Of a stretch of DNA of 64,000 nt, positions 8,503 through 17,832 are shown in pieces. Source of the stretch: Ardenticatenales bacterium (lineage in GTDB: Bacteria > Chloroflexota > Anaerolineae > Ardenticatenales > Ardenticatenaceae); contig JACKAZ010000002.1 of assembly GCA_020634795.1 (NCBI GenBank), positions 62,001-126,000 on the forward strand, read 5' to 3'. How positions within the stretch are numbered: position 1 is the first letter of the stretch; each line of letters begins with the position of its first letter. Both the position numbers and the translations under genes were made by a program. The notes beneath the pieces are model-generated. The model made no database searches. It was given only the letters and a program-made list of their open reading frames with translations, and was not told the DNA's origin.

Positions 8503-9489
8503 CTACAATCGACCGTCGGGGCCGCTCAGGTCGATCGGGGGCAATGTGCCCTCCGTCACGACAACGGGCGGCTGCGCCTGCGCGAAGGGCGTGAGCGCGG
8601 TCGAGGCCGAGCTGGCGTGGGCGGCATCGTAGCCCGCGTTCACCAATGTGCTGGTGCCATGGTCGAGCGTATCGAGCGTCCCTTCGCAGAGCGCGATGGC
8701 CAGCGCGATGGTTTCGCAGACGGCGTTCTCGTCTTCCAGCAACAGCACTCGTTCGCCCAAACTGTCGCGCCATTGGGCTTGTACGTCAGGGTTGCCACCG
8801 TGATAGGTATTGGTCGGCAGGATGTGGAAGTGCTCGTATTTGCGGTGAAGTGCGTCAATGACGGCAGCGAAGGGGATATCCTCGCCGATCTCGTCGCCCA
8901 TGATGTCGCGCACATGGTCGGCACGCACCCTGTCATAGTGCATCTCGTCGCCAATCGTGAAGAGGTAAGCTTTCTTGCCCCGCTTCTCCCAACAATCCAT
9001 CTCGGTGTGATGTGCCATGAAGTAGAGCGCCAGATCATAACTCTCCCGCATCTGTCCGCCGCCACCGCCCTCGATGTAGATCCGACCCAAGTCGTCGTCC
9101 ATCTCCAGCCCCGACTCGAATTGGCCGATCTGCAGCGGCACACGGTCGCTGTAGGCGTCGCCGACCGCGCCGAAGAGGATTTGCGGATGCGCGACATAGC
9201 CGTTCTGGATCAACATACGCATCAACGATCCCAACTTGCTCTGTAGGGTGCGCGGCACGTTGCCCATCGAGCCGGTCACATCGAAGATCACCCCGATCGA
9301 GAGCGATTGCGGATGCTGGTCGCTGTCGCGGCTTTCCCGTCTGACGCCCTTCGGATCCATCTGGGGGTGAACCGCCACCGCGCCCGTCTGGCGCACGTGA
9401 GCATCATAAGCGAAGGCGCTCTGTCCGGTCGATTTGCGATTGTTTTGACGCGAGTTGAAGGCCGCATTACTCCAGTTTGAGTAACCCAT
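8503..9489 (-). CDS. von Willebrand factor A domain protein
   Basis: 328 residues with a good Shine-Dalgarno (AAAGGAG, 7 bases before the ATG). A VWA domain spans about 60-270 and carries the metal-ion site DVTGSM. There is no signal peptide or membrane helix, so it is cytosolic. The first 60 residues are polar and the last 60 are low complexity. It lies 190 bases downstream of the J-domain pseudokinase gene in the same direction, separated by two tandem-repeat arrays. A joint function in metal-dependent protein complex assembly is plausible; no specific role is known. Confidence 0.85.
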   Translation of the reverse strand: MGYSNWSNAAFNSRQNNRKSTGQSAFAYDAHVRQTGAVAVHPQMDPKGVRRESRDSDQHPQSLSIGVIFDVTGSMGNVPRTLQSKLGSLMRMLIQNGYVAHPQILFGAVGDAYSDRVPLQIGQFESGLEMDDDLGRIYIEGGGGGQMRESYDLALYFMAHHTEMDCWEKRGKKAYLFTIGDEMHYDRVRADHVRDIMGDEIGEDIPFAAVIDALHRKYEHFHILPTNTYHGGNPDVQAQWRDSLGERVLLLEDENAVCETIALAIALCEGTLDTLDHGTSTLVNAGYDAAHASSASTALTPFAQAQPPVVVTEGTLPPIDLSGPDGRL

Positions 9490-9505
9490 GAGTGGCTCCT
9501 TTCGG

Positions 9506-9609
9506 GAGTTTTGTGAGTTTTGTGAGTTTTGTGAGTTTTGTGAGTTTTGTGAGTTTTGTGAGTTTTGTGAGTTTTGTGAGTTTTGTGAGTTTGATGAGTT
9601 TTGTGAGTT
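9506..9609. repeat. 9-bp minisatellite (GAGTTTTGT)n
   Basis: About eleven and a half nearly perfect copies of GAGTTTTGT fill the space just before the VWA start codon; one unit reads GAGTTTGAT. The same unit, with GAGTTTTAT variants, lies directly before the RNase Z gene at 61239. Confidence 0.95.
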
Positions 9610-9616
9610 GGGCGTT

Positions 9617-9686
9617 GATCTGCGTTAAATGATCTGCGTTACCTGCTCTGCGTTACCTGCTCTGCGTTACCTGCTCTGCGTTAGAT
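9617..9686. repeat. 14-bp tandem repeat overlapping the J-domain gene stop
   Basis: Five copies of a 14-bp unit (consensus GCTCTGCGTTACCT). The outermost copy on the right includes the TAA stop of the pseudokinase gene at 9681-9683, so the array seems to have grown out of, or into, the 3' end of that gene. Confidence 0.9.
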
Positions 9687-10763
9687 GCTGAACGGTCGAA
9701 AGGATGGGGGGCCATAGAGCTTCTTAAGGAGGGTTTGGAAGTCGTCGAACAGTGCCCATGCGTCGTTGGGGCGGTGGCTGGGCGAGGGCAGCAGGCAGCC
9801 GCGCAAAAACGCGGTGAGCGCGGCTGGCAGATGGCGCGGTAAAGCGTCGGCGCTGCCGTCGGCGCTGCCCAACAGCCGCGCCATGACGCGGGCGGCCATG
9901 TAAAGATCGGTGGCGGGCGTGGCCGGACGGCGGGCCAGCACTTCCGGCGGGTAATCCGCGTCGTGGGCGGGGCAGATCGCGCGGATTTTTTCGCCGATCG
10001 GCACCGCGTAGCACCAGTCGATCAGAATGCCGTTGTGATCCTCCGGTCGGATCAGCAGATGGTCGAGCAGCACTGCGCCGTGAACCAGCCCCGCCTGATG
10101 GGTGACGGCCAGCGCCGCCAGCAAGCGGTTGAACATCCACGCGGCATCGGCGGGGTGCAAGCCGTGCGGGTAGCGCTGCGTCACCGCGTTCAGCGCGTGG
10201 CAATCCGCTTCGACAGAAAGGACGTTGATGCGGCGCTGCGCTCCCTGCGCATCGCGACAAAGAAAGCTCTCTTGCAAGGTGGGGAAGTGGGCACGTAAAG
10301 GATCGGCCTCCAAGCGTTGATAAAGATGCGCCAGTATCATCGCTTCCCGTTCCATCAGGTCGTTGTTGGACGGGCGACGGACGATCTTGAGCAACGCTCC
10401 CCCGCCATTGGCCGCTTCGGCATGATAGAGATCGGCCAAATCGCCCCGGATGGGTTCGCCAGCGCAGTGATAGATCGCCCGCGCCGAAGCAATGGAAAAG
10501 CGCACCGCCGAACCGTAGTGGCCCGCTTTGATCTGGCGCTGCGCCCAAGCGTGCCAACCCTGCAACAGTTGGAAGGCTTGGGTCGCCAGCGCCGCTTCGC
10601 TGCCGCGTCGGTAGCGGTCGGGGTGGACGGCGTTCGCCAGCTCGCGGTAGCGCCGGCGCAACACCTCCTCCTGCGGTGCGGCCAGCGGGCCGAAGACATC
10701 AACCGGCTGGCTGGCACGCTGCCACTTGGCTAAGAAGCGGTGGAGTTCGCTGACGCTGCTCAT
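9681..10763 (-). CDS. J-domain/pseudokinase fusion protein
   Basis: 360 residues. Residues about 20-75 form a DnaJ J-domain with the HPD motif in AVHPDRYRRG, which predicts a DnaK partner. Residues about 110-350 form a protein-kinase-like fold. The ATP lysine is in LLKIVRRP and a helix-C Glu is in MEREAMIL, but the HRD loop is LVHGAVLLDHLLI and the DFG motif is DWC, so the catalytic Asp is missing. It is therefore probably a pseudokinase or ligand-binding module. No membrane segment is present. It precedes the VWA gene and has a strong promoter with an internal operator. Confidence 0.8.
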   Translation of the reverse strand: MSSVSELHRFLAKWQRASQPVDVFGPLAAPQEEVLRRRYRELANAVHPDRYRRGSEAALATQAFQLLQGWHAWAQRQIKAGHYGSAVRFSIASARAIYHCAGEPIRGDLADLYHAEAANGGGALLKIVRRPSNNDLMEREAMILAHLYQRLEADPLRAHFPTLQESFLCRDAQGAQRRINVLSVEADCHALNAVTQRYPHGLHPADAAWMFNRLLAALAVTHQAGLVHGAVLLDHLLIRPEDHNGILIDWCYAVPIGEKIRAICPAHDADYPPEVLARRPATPATDLYMAARVMARLLGSADGSADALPRHLPAALTAFLRGCLLPSPSHRPNDAWALFDDFQTLLKKLYGPPSFRPFSI

Positions 10764-10808
10764 GGGACTGATCGGCTCTTGGGGTTGCTCCAGGACGAGA
10801 TAAGGTTT

Positions 10809-10837
10809 ATAATAGTGTATAATCTACACTAAGTCAA
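10809..10837 (-). promoter_or_regulatory. Sigma-70 promoter with operator in the spacer
   Basis: Reading leftward, TTGACT (10837-10832), a 17-bp spacer and TATTAT (10814-10809) make a near-consensus promoter about 45 bases before the J-domain gene start. A perfect inverted repeat TAGTGTA-N5-TACACTA (10813-10831) fills the spacer and touches the -10 box. This is the standard place for a repressor to block RNA polymerase. The same 285-base gap lies before the divergent LuxR regulator, and two TATAAT words face rightward. Confidence 0.65.
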
Positions 10838-11048
10838 GTAGTTCGTTTTGGGGCATGGGCTGCACGGTCAACCGGCCGCAAGGGAGGGCCTGCCGTTCCG
10901 AATGCGATGAGGGCTGTTGCGTGCTCCGCCTCGCGTCACCCCTGAAATGGACCCCCTTCTTTGACAAGGCTAACTGCTTCATAGCTTACTTTTTCCTATA
11001 AAGGAGTTGAATAAAATGTACAAAATTGTCTCCGACACGGAGCACTGA

Positions 11049-13748
11049 ATGGATGAGATAATTCTCTCTCAAAGTAAGTTCCTGCTCCCGGCGCTGCGCG
11101 ACGACTTTCTCCGTCGACCCGCGCTGGAACGGGCCACGCTGGCGGCCGTGCGCCACCATCGGCTGACGCTGCTTTCGGCGCCAGCGGGCGCGGGCAAAAC
11201 CACGTTGGCCGCTGCGGTAGCCCTGGCCCACCAGCGCCAGAGCGATGGGGCGGCGCAGTCGGTAGCTTGGCTGCGCCTCGCGGAAGCGGACAACGACCCC
11301 GCCACGTTCTTGATGGCATTGCTGTTGGCGGTGCAACAGCCGTTGCCCCACGTGGGCCATGCCGCGCTCGACTTTGCCTCTGGCGTGGCCGACCTGGGCC
11401 GCGCCCTGCCCCACGCGCTGACGCTGCTGTTGAACGAACTCCATGCGCGGCGCGACCCGCTCTTGCTGAGTCTGGATGATTACCATCTCATCAACAATCC
11501 GCTGATCCACCAAGCGCTCAATCATCTGTTGGCGGAGATGCCCGCCACGCTCCGTTTGCTGATCACCACCCGCTACGACCCGCCGCTCGCCCTGCCACGG
11601 CTCCGCATGAGGGGACAGTTGGCGGAGGTGCGCCTCAACCATCTGCAATTTTCCAAAGACGAAACGGCCCAGTATGTGATGCGGCAGAGTCGGTATCCGC
11701 TGACGGCAAGCCAACTGGATGCGCTCCAAGATCGAACGCACGGCTGGATTACGGGCGTGCGGCTGCTGGCGTTGACGCTCGACAAGGTGTCGGAGGTGGC
11801 GGCGCGGGAGGATTTTCTGCGCCGCTTCAGTGAGTCAGATCGCCTCGTCTTCGATCTGTTGGCGGACGAAGTGCTGGCCCAGCAGCCCCCCGATCTCCAT
11901 GACTTTTTGTTGCAGAGTTCAATTTTGGATGAGCTGACCCCCGCGCTCTGCCGTGCCGTGACCGCGCGGGACGACGCGCCGCAGTTACTCCGCGACGCCT
12001 TTCAGCGCAACCTCTTCCTGACCGCAACGACCCCCTACCACGGTGCCGAAAGCGCTTATCGCTACCACGATCTCTTCGCGGCGCTGCTGCAGCGCAAATT
12101 GCGGGAACAGAGCGAGGCCGCCTTCCGGGCCGCCCACCGCCGTGCTGCGGCGGCCCACGACGACAGTGGCCAACGGATCGATCATTGGCTGGCTGCCGGC
12201 GCCTGGTCGGAGGCCGCTGACGAGATCATTCAACTTTCGATCCCCGATCTAGAGCGGCGGCTGGTCAAAGGGCGCACCGCCGCATGGATCGCGCGACTGC
12301 CCGCGCCGATCATGGCGGAGCAGCCGTGGTTGCGCTTGACCCACTATGTTTCGGCGGCGCTTCAGGGCGATAACAGTCAAGCGATGCTCGACAAGCTGGC
12401 AATGGTGCGAGAGGAATTCCGTGCGTTGGGCGATTTGCGGGGCGAACATCGCGCCCTGCAACTGCTCTGCCAAGTGACGGACAAGGGCCGCGCATGGGCC
12501 GTGGACGAAGTGGTGACCTTCATGGCGGCCCACCCCGAATTGGTGAGCGAAAGAGATCGACTCTCCCTCCTCTACAACCGTCTTTGGAGTGCTTTCCATC
12601 AGGGCGATTGGCAAAGCGCCAACCCGCTGATCGGCGAGTTGCTGGGCTATCTCATGCGCAACCCGCGACTGCACAACACGGTCGGCGTCGCTTTTGGCCC
12701 TCAATTCTACTTTTCGGAGGCGGGGATCGCGCCGATTCAAACGTTGTTGAACCAGATCGAAAGGCTTCGTGGAACGGGGGAGCCGCTTTCGCACTTCGGC
12801 CTTCACCTGATGCGGGCCTGCCTCTCCCTCTTACAGGCCGAGCCGGAAGTGGCAGTGGCCGAGGGTCGGCAGGCACGTCGCATCTTCGACCAGATGGGCG
12901 GCTTGGCATGGCGGATGGGTGATCTGGATAGCATTGAGTTCGCCGTACTATTGATAGATGGCGCTTACGAGCGACTGCTGCGGCTGCTGGATGAGCGCTT
13001 AAGGCAGGCCCAAGCCGATCCGTCGATGATCCCCTATCTGATGGGCTATCACCTCACCCGTGTGAAATGCCTCTTCCATCAACAGGATGTGGATGGGATG
13101 CGTACGGTACTCGCCGCCCTGCCCTCGCCCGACGACGCCGCCCCCTTGCTGGCCCAACGGGATCTCCACGAGGGGGCGGCGTGGCTGGCCCTTGCCGAGC
13201 AACGGTTCGACGCGGCCAACGAGGCGTGGCAAGCGGCGTTGGCCGTCCATCGCCGTTTGCGCTACCTTCACATGGGGGGCCACCCGCTGTTGGGGCTTGC
13301 CATCAGCCATTGGCGGGCCGCCGCGCAACGGGAGAGCGAGCGCGACCGACAGGCCGCCTGTCGCGCACTCGACCGTTTGTTGGACGAAGCGGCCGAGCGC
13401 CAGATGGCGGGCCTTCTGCTGCGCCATGGCCGCTCGGTCATCCCCTTGTTGCGCCATGCGTGGCCCGGCCATCCTCATGCGGATTTGATCGCAAAGGCAC
13501 TGGCCGCCTTTGGTGACCGCCCCACACCCCAGCCGATCGCCCTTCCGCACAGTCCCGACAGGCTCACGCCGCGCGAGGTCGAGGTGCTGCACCTGCTGAT
13601 GGGGGGCGCCAGCAACCGCCAGATCGCCGACGAGCTGGTCGTCACTGAGCGAACCGCCAAGGCCCACGTCAGCAACATCCTCCGCAAACTGGGGGTTGCC
13701 TCCCGCACCGAAGCCGTCGCCCGCGCCCACGAGCTGTCGCTGCTGTAG
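11049..13748 (+). CDS. MalT-like LuxR-family ATP-dependent transcription activator
   Basis: 899 residues with the layout of large LuxR/MalT (STAND) regulators. The P-loop SAPAGAGKTT is at about 43-52 and a Walker B LLLSLDDYH near 140. A winged-helix and helical-repeat sensor region covers 350-820. The C-terminal LuxR HTH reads LTPREVEVLHLLMGGASN with RQIADELVVTERTAKAHVSN. Such proteins bind ATP and an inducer, oligomerise and activate transcription. The ligand is unknown. The gene faces away from the J-domain gene across a shared 285-base control region and could regulate either side. Confidence 0.9.
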   Translation: MDEIILSQSKFLLPALRDDFLRRPALERATLAAVRHHRLTLLSAPAGAGKTTLAAAVALAHQRQSDGAAQSVAWLRLAEADNDPATFLMALLLAVQQPLPHVGHAALDFASGVADLGRALPHALTLLLNELHARRDPLLLSLDDYHLINNPLIHQALNHLLAEMPATLRLLITTRYDPPLALPRLRMRGQLAEVRLNHLQFSKDETAQYVMRQSRYPLTASQLDALQDRTHGWITGVRLLALTLDKVSEVAAREDFLRRFSESDRLVFDLLADEVLAQQPPDLHDFLLQSSILDELTPALCRAVTARDDAPQLLRDAFQRNLFLTATTPYHGAESAYRYHDLFAALLQRKLREQSEAAFRAAHRRAAAAHDDSGQRIDHWLAAGAWSEAADEIIQLSIPDLERRLVKGRTAAWIARLPAPIMAEQPWLRLTHYVSAALQGDNSQAMLDKLAMVREEFRALGDLRGEHRALQLLCQVTDKGRAWAVDEVVTFMAAHPELVSERDRLSLLYNRLWSAFHQGDWQSANPLIGELLGYLMRNPRLHNTVGVAFGPQFYFSEAGIAPIQTLLNQIERLRGTGEPLSHFGLHLMRACLSLLQAEPEVAVAEGRQARRIFDQMGGLAWRMGDLDSIEFAVLLIDGAYERLLRLLDERLRQAQADPSMIPYLMGYHLTRVKCLFHQQDVDGMRTVLAALPSPDDAAPLLAQRDLHEGAAWLALAEQRFDAANEAWQAALAVHRRLRYLHMGGHPLLGLAISHWRAAAQRESERDRQAACRALDRLLDEAAERQMAGLLLRHGRSVIPLLRHAWPGHPHADLIAKALAAFGDRPTPQPIALPHSPDRLTPREVEVLHLLMGGASNRQIADELVVTERTAKAHVSNILRKLGVASRTEAVARAHELSLL

Positions 13749-13996
13749 ACGAGGGGCGGAAGCGTCTGGGGGTATTGCGGCTCGCTGTCCATCTGAATCC
13801 CCCATCGTGGATTGCCCATGGCATCGCCATTGTTCGGCGAGGGCAAAGCGAGGCACCGCTTTCACCATGCCCGCGCCGCGCGGTTGTCCCCGATATTGTC
13901 CCCCTTTGATCCGCACATTGTCCTTTCGTACATTGCGGTAGCGCCCTCTCTTCCGTTAGAGTGAGTGCAGACACAGCCCCCTCGAAAGGACCACCG

Positions 13997-14575
13997 ATGA
14001 CCGCTATCGCAAAACATCCGACGCTCGATCTCTTCGCGCGATTACTCTTCCCGGTGGGCTTGCTCCTCACCCATCTGTTGCGGCTGGGGGGCAGCGATGG
14101 CGTGGCCAGTCTCGTCATGCTGATCGCGGCCAGTGGGGTTACGCTGCTGGGCCTCTCCCTCGCGCTGCGCCTCTATCCCCGTGCGCCGCAGTGGGCCACT
14201 GCGGCGGGTGCGCTTCTCCTTGTGACGCCGCTGATCGGTGCGGGAAGCTGGGAGTACCTGTCGCTGGTGGACGCACGGTTGGGCAGCGCAGCGGCCACGA
14301 CCTTCGCCGCGCTGCCGTTGTACACCATCGTGGCTCCGCTGTTTGGCGTGGCAACCGTCGCCGCATTGGCGGCGCTCAGCGTGGGGTTGCAGCGTGCCTC
14401 GGCGCAATCCACAGGGCTGACGGCGTTGCAACTGCTCGCTCTGCTGCTCTTCTTTGTCTCGTGGTTCGTCCAACCCGTACTGCTTGGGCTGTTGGCCGCG
14501 CTTCTGTTGACCGTTGGCTACGGCATGGCGGGGCGTAGCGGTGTCGCGGCCCGCGCCGAACCGATCGCCGCGTGA
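13997..14575 (+). CDS. Multi-pass membrane protein of unknown function
   Basis: 192 residues from the ATG at 13997, preceded by GAAAGGA. About six hydrophobic helices cover the whole length, with short loops and no catalytic motif. I do not recognise the family. Three ATTGTCC or ATTG-like words precede it at 13903-13937 and may be regulatory. The next small gene starts 12 bases after its stop, so the two probably form an operon. Confidence 0.7.
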   Translation: MTAIAKHPTLDLFARLLFPVGLLLTHLLRLGGSDGVASLVMLIAASGVTLLGLSLALRLYPRAPQWATAAGALLLVTPLIGAGSWEYLSLVDARLGSAAATTFAALPLYTIVAPLFGVATVAALAALSVGLQRASAQSTGLTALQLLALLLFFVSWFVQPVLLGLLAALLLTVGYGMAGRSGVAARAEPIAA

Positions 14576-14587
14576 GCGGGATGCACC

Positions 14588-14833
14588 ATGTCTCACTATC
14601 GCATCGAGGTGCGGGGTCACCTCGATCCAGCGTGGTCGCCGCAGTGGGGGTTGACGATCCACCAACGGGCGGCGGGCACCACGCTGCTGCACGGCGAGCT
14701 GCGCGACGAAGCGGCGCTGCTGGGCTGCTTGCAGCAGTTGAGCGGCTTGGGCGCCACCATCCTTTCTGTCGAACGAATCCCCCACCCCCAAGAAGGAACG
14801 AACGATGAGCCATACGACGAGTGGTCGACGTAG
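14588..14833 (+). CDS. Small conserved hypothetical protein
   Basis: 81 residues. The pattern YRIEVRGHLDPAWS..., a central Gly/Leu strand and a C-terminal LGATILSVERI recalls a small soluble beta-alpha-beta family that I have seen in Actinobacteria and Chloroflexota, without known function. No signal peptide. It follows the membrane protein by 12 bases and is likely cotranscribed. The last 15 residues are acidic and not conserved. Confidence 0.65.
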   Translation: MSHYRIEVRGHLDPAWSPQWGLTIHQRAAGTTLLHGELRDEAALLGCLQQLSGLGATILSVERIPHPQEGTNDEPYDEWST

Positions 14834-15147
14834 CGGGCGAAAGCCGCTTCTACGGCCCGGTCCAGGCTGAGGTCGTGGCACCGACCACACTGGGGCTAAC
14901 GACTCTGGGGCCCGACCGGCGTACACAACGCGCGGCCCTCGTCCTTCTGCTATTGCTCAGCGGGAGTGGCACAGGACTGACAGGTGACAGGAGGTGACGT
15001 CGCCCTGCCCAGCCATCAGAATCAGCCCCTTGAACGAGGGCGTATCAGCCAATTTCTACCGGAATGAACAGATATCCCTGGCTTGCTGCGTTAAGGATTA
15101 TCATGGCGTACGCATGCGGCGGTTGGGGAGCACCGAGGAGAGTACCT
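14834..15147. other. Intergenic region, nothing recognised
   Basis: About 314 bases between the small protein and the dihaem cytochrome gene. An open frame continues upstream of the chosen cytochrome start from 15064, but that part lacks a signal peptide and family features. Confidence 0.55.
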
Positions 15148-16026
15148 ATGATCAAACGCATTGGTAAAGCGCTGGCTGTCGTGGTGGTCGCGTTGCTGCT
15201 CATTGTCGCGGCGCTGCATTTCATCGGCCAGTCGCGGCTGAACACTGCCCCTGCCGTGCCAAGCCACGTTGTGGCGCTGCCCAGCGATGGGGAGGCCATC
15301 GCAAGGGGCGATGATTTGGCGACGATCAGTTCCTGCAAGGGCTGTCATGGCAGCGATCTGGGCGGGGCAGCGTTCATCGACGAAGCGCCGATCGGCTACC
15401 TGCCCGCCCCCAATTTGACGCGCGGCGACGGGGGGATCGGCGGCCGCTATACGGTCGAGGATTGGGAGCGCGCCATCCGTCACGGCGTGGCCCAAGATGG
15501 ACGCACCCTCGCGGCGATGCCCTCGAACGCCTTCAGCCGCTACAGCGACGAGGAGTTGGGGGCGCTGATCGCCTATCTGCAACAACTGCCGCCGGTCGAT
15601 CGTCTGCTGGACGCGCGGGCCATCGCCTTTCCGGGCACGATCCTCTTTGGCTTTTTGGGCAGTGGCGATCTGCCCGTCAATCTGATCGATCAGCAAGCCC
15701 CGCACGCGCAGGCCGCCCCCAGAGCAGAAGTCAGTGCCAGCTACGGGGAGCATCTGGTCACCGTGGCGAGCTGTCAAAGCTGCCACGGCCCGGCGCTGGA
15801 TGGCGTGGTCAACCCCGGTGAACCGCAGGGGCCGAACATTACACAGGGCGGCGAACTGGCGGAGTGGAGCGAAGCCGAGTTCATCGCGGCCCTGCAACAG
15901 GGCCAACGACCGGATGGCCGACCGCTCGACCCGGAGATGCCCTGGGCCGCCTACGCCCGCATGAGCGAGAGCGATGCGAAAGCGATTTGGGCCTATCTAC
16001 AGAGCGTCCCTGCCGCGACGCCGTAG
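15148..16026 (+). CDS. Membrane-anchored dihaem cytochrome c
   Basis: 292 residues from the ATG at 15148 with GAGGAG ahead. A single uncleaved N-terminal helix (about 8-28) anchors the protein. Two cytochrome c domains follow, with haem motifs CKGCH near residue 68 and CQSCH near 210, each with a downstream Met candidate (LAAMPSNAF and DPEMPWAAY). The arrangement resembles dihaem subunits of alcohol or aldehyde dehydrogenases, but no dehydrogenase gene is adjacent. It is expected to carry electrons outside the membrane. The upstream in-frame ATG at 15064 gives an N-terminus without a signal and is rejected. Confidence 0.85.
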   Translation: MIKRIGKALAVVVVALLLIVAALHFIGQSRLNTAPAVPSHVVALPSDGEAIARGDDLATISSCKGCHGSDLGGAAFIDEAPIGYLPAPNLTRGDGGIGGRYTVEDWERAIRHGVAQDGRTLAAMPSNAFSRYSDEELGALIAYLQQLPPVDRLLDARAIAFPGTILFGFLGSGDLPVNLIDQQAPHAQAAPRAEVSASYGEHLVTVASCQSCHGPALDGVVNPGEPQGPNITQGGELAEWSEAEFIAALQQGQRPDGRPLDPEMPWAAYARMSESDAKAIWAYLQSVPAATP

Positions 16027-16209
16027 GCGGCTCGCCGATAGCGCGTCTTTGAGGAAGGTCACTGCCGATCGGCCGGACACATTGGGGCGAATCGTAAATC
16101 GGTAGAATTTGCCGAGGGCATGGCCGTTCCAGTGATTGGCAAAATGGTTAATGCGCCCTGAACCCTGCACTACCCTTACACCCGTACACCCATACCTCTA
16201 GGAGAATCA

Positions 16210-17559
16210 ATGAGATCATTATGGTCGGTTCTGAGCTTTACACTTTTGCTGGCGCTGGGCGCTGTTACCTTGCTGATGTTGGCCCCGCAGAACGTGCGGG
16301 CAAACTACGCATGGGAAGTCGTCGCCAGCCAGCTCGACAACCCGCGTCAGTTGACCTTTGGCGCGGACGGGACACTCTACGTGGCCGAAGCGGGGGCGGG
16401 CGGGCCAACTTGCGTGACCCCCGACCCCACCAACCCCGATGTCCAGATCTGCATCGGCCAAAGTGGGGCGATCAGCAAAGTGGCGCCGGATGGCACGCAG
16501 TCGCGCGTGGTCAGCGATCTCTGGTCGGCGGCCCGCCTCTTCGGCCCGGGCGAGCCACCCGAAATCGTTGGGCCGCAGGGCATTGTGGCGATGGACGATG
16601 GCACGCTCTATACCACGGTGGGCTTCGGCGGCAATCCGGCAGATCGTGAGCCGCTGTTCGGGGCGGACGGGCTGAACTTTGGGCAACTGGTGGCCGTGGA
16701 GCAGAATGTCGGCTGGCAAAACGTGATCGACATCGCCGAATTTGAAGGGGCCAACAACCCCGATGGCGGTGGCATTGATAGTAACCCGTACGCCCTTGAA
16801 AAAGAGAGCGGCAGCGCGTTGTTGGCGACCGACGCAGGGGGCAACGACCTCCTTCGTTTGACCCTGCCGACGCCCACCGAAAGCGGCTCGCTGATCGAAC
16901 TGCTCTCCGTCTTCCCGAGCCGCGAGGTGCCGCCCCCCTTCCCGCCGCCGCCGCCCACCGTGCCGATGGAGTCGGTGCCGACCACCATCTACTACGATGG
17001 CGGCCCGCCGCTCGTCGGCGAGCTGACCGGCTTCCCCTTCATCGTCGGTGCGGCACGAATCTACGAAGCGCCGACGGGGGTGGCCCCGACGGTCTTGCTG
17101 GATGGCTTTACCAACATCACCGACATGGACAAGGATGCGGACGGCAATCTCTACGTCCTTGAGATCGCCACCAACAGCCTGTTGTCGGGCGACATCACGG
17201 GGGCGATTCACAAGGTCGAGCCGGATGGAACGCGTACGATCATTGCCAATGCGCCGTGCAACCCCGCCGCCCCGACGGGGATGGAACTCTGTGCGCCCAC
17301 GGGCCTTGTCGTGGGGCCGGACGGGGCGCTCTACGTCGCCAACTACGGGGTCTTTGGCGCGGCCCCGCCGCCCGCGCCGAGCGGCCAAGTGGTCCGCATC
17401 GACCTCGGCACGCCCACAGCGGTGACCCTGGATGGCTTCAACGGGCGAACGGCGCCGAGCGGCGGGATGTTCATCGCCATCGCATTGCTGGCCGCGGCGT
17501 GTATTGTCGCCGCTCGCCGCCGAGGTGCCACGGCATCAGCGACGGTACAACCGCAGTAA
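16210..17559 (+). CDS. ScyD/ScyE-like exported beta-propeller protein
   Basis: 449 residues. A signal peptide (1-31) precedes NHL/SMP30-like repeats of the form LTFGADGTLYVAEAG, GIVAMDDGTLYTTVGFGG and GLVVGPDGALYVANYG, the pattern of the ScyD/ScyE family. A Pro-rich insertion lies near 237-250. The C-terminus has one membrane helix (about 418-435) followed by RRR, so the propeller is displayed outside and held by the tail. The name comes from scytonemin genes, but most family members have unknown substrates, and no scytonemin genes are present here. Confidence 0.8.
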   Translation: MRSLWSVLSFTLLLALGAVTLLMLAPQNVRANYAWEVVASQLDNPRQLTFGADGTLYVAEAGAGGPTCVTPDPTNPDVQICIGQSGAISKVAPDGTQSRVVSDLWSAARLFGPGEPPEIVGPQGIVAMDDGTLYTTVGFGGNPADREPLFGADGLNFGQLVAVEQNVGWQNVIDIAEFEGANNPDGGGIDSNPYALEKESGSALLATDAGGNDLLRLTLPTPTESGSLIELLSVFPSREVPPPFPPPPPTVPMESVPTTIYYDGGPPLVGELTGFPFIVGAARIYEAPTGVAPTVLLDGFTNITDMDKDADGNLYVLEIATNSLLSGDITGAIHKVEPDGTRTIIANAPCNPAAPTGMELCAPTGLVVGPDGALYVANYGVFGAAPPPAPSGQVVRIDLGTPTAVTLDGFNGRTAPSGGMFIAIALLAAACIVAARRRGATASATVQPQ

Positions 17560-17573
17560 AGCGGCGCACCACA

Positions 17574-17609
17574 CAACACGCCCCAGATCAAGCGATCTGG
17601 GGCGTGTTG
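17574..17609 (+). terminator. Long hairpin after ScyD-like gene
   Basis: A perfect 16-bp stem (17574-17589 with 17594-17609) with an AAGC loop. No T-run follows, so it may terminate inefficiently or protect the 3' end. The rest of the gap up to 17832 shows no gene. Confidence 0.6.
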
Positions 17610-17832
17610 GGGTAGAATGCCTCTGCACGGAGGGAAGTGAAGCTTGCGCGCTACCCCTTTGCGCGTGGTGGTGTTACAGCGAGGCGGAAGTGCTTGTGCG
17701 GTAGAGGTCTACGTAATTGTCATGCCGTAGGACTCGAAATGGCAAGTGCGGGGCGTTGATTTTGTTGTTGAAGGCTGCTTTCGACTCAACCCACACCCCC
17801 CATCTATTTCCGCCAACGTGTACCGTGCTGAT

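Noticed and set aside
9506..9609. Possible CRISPR array
   Set aside because: Units are 9 bp with no unique spacers between them, and no cas genes are present.
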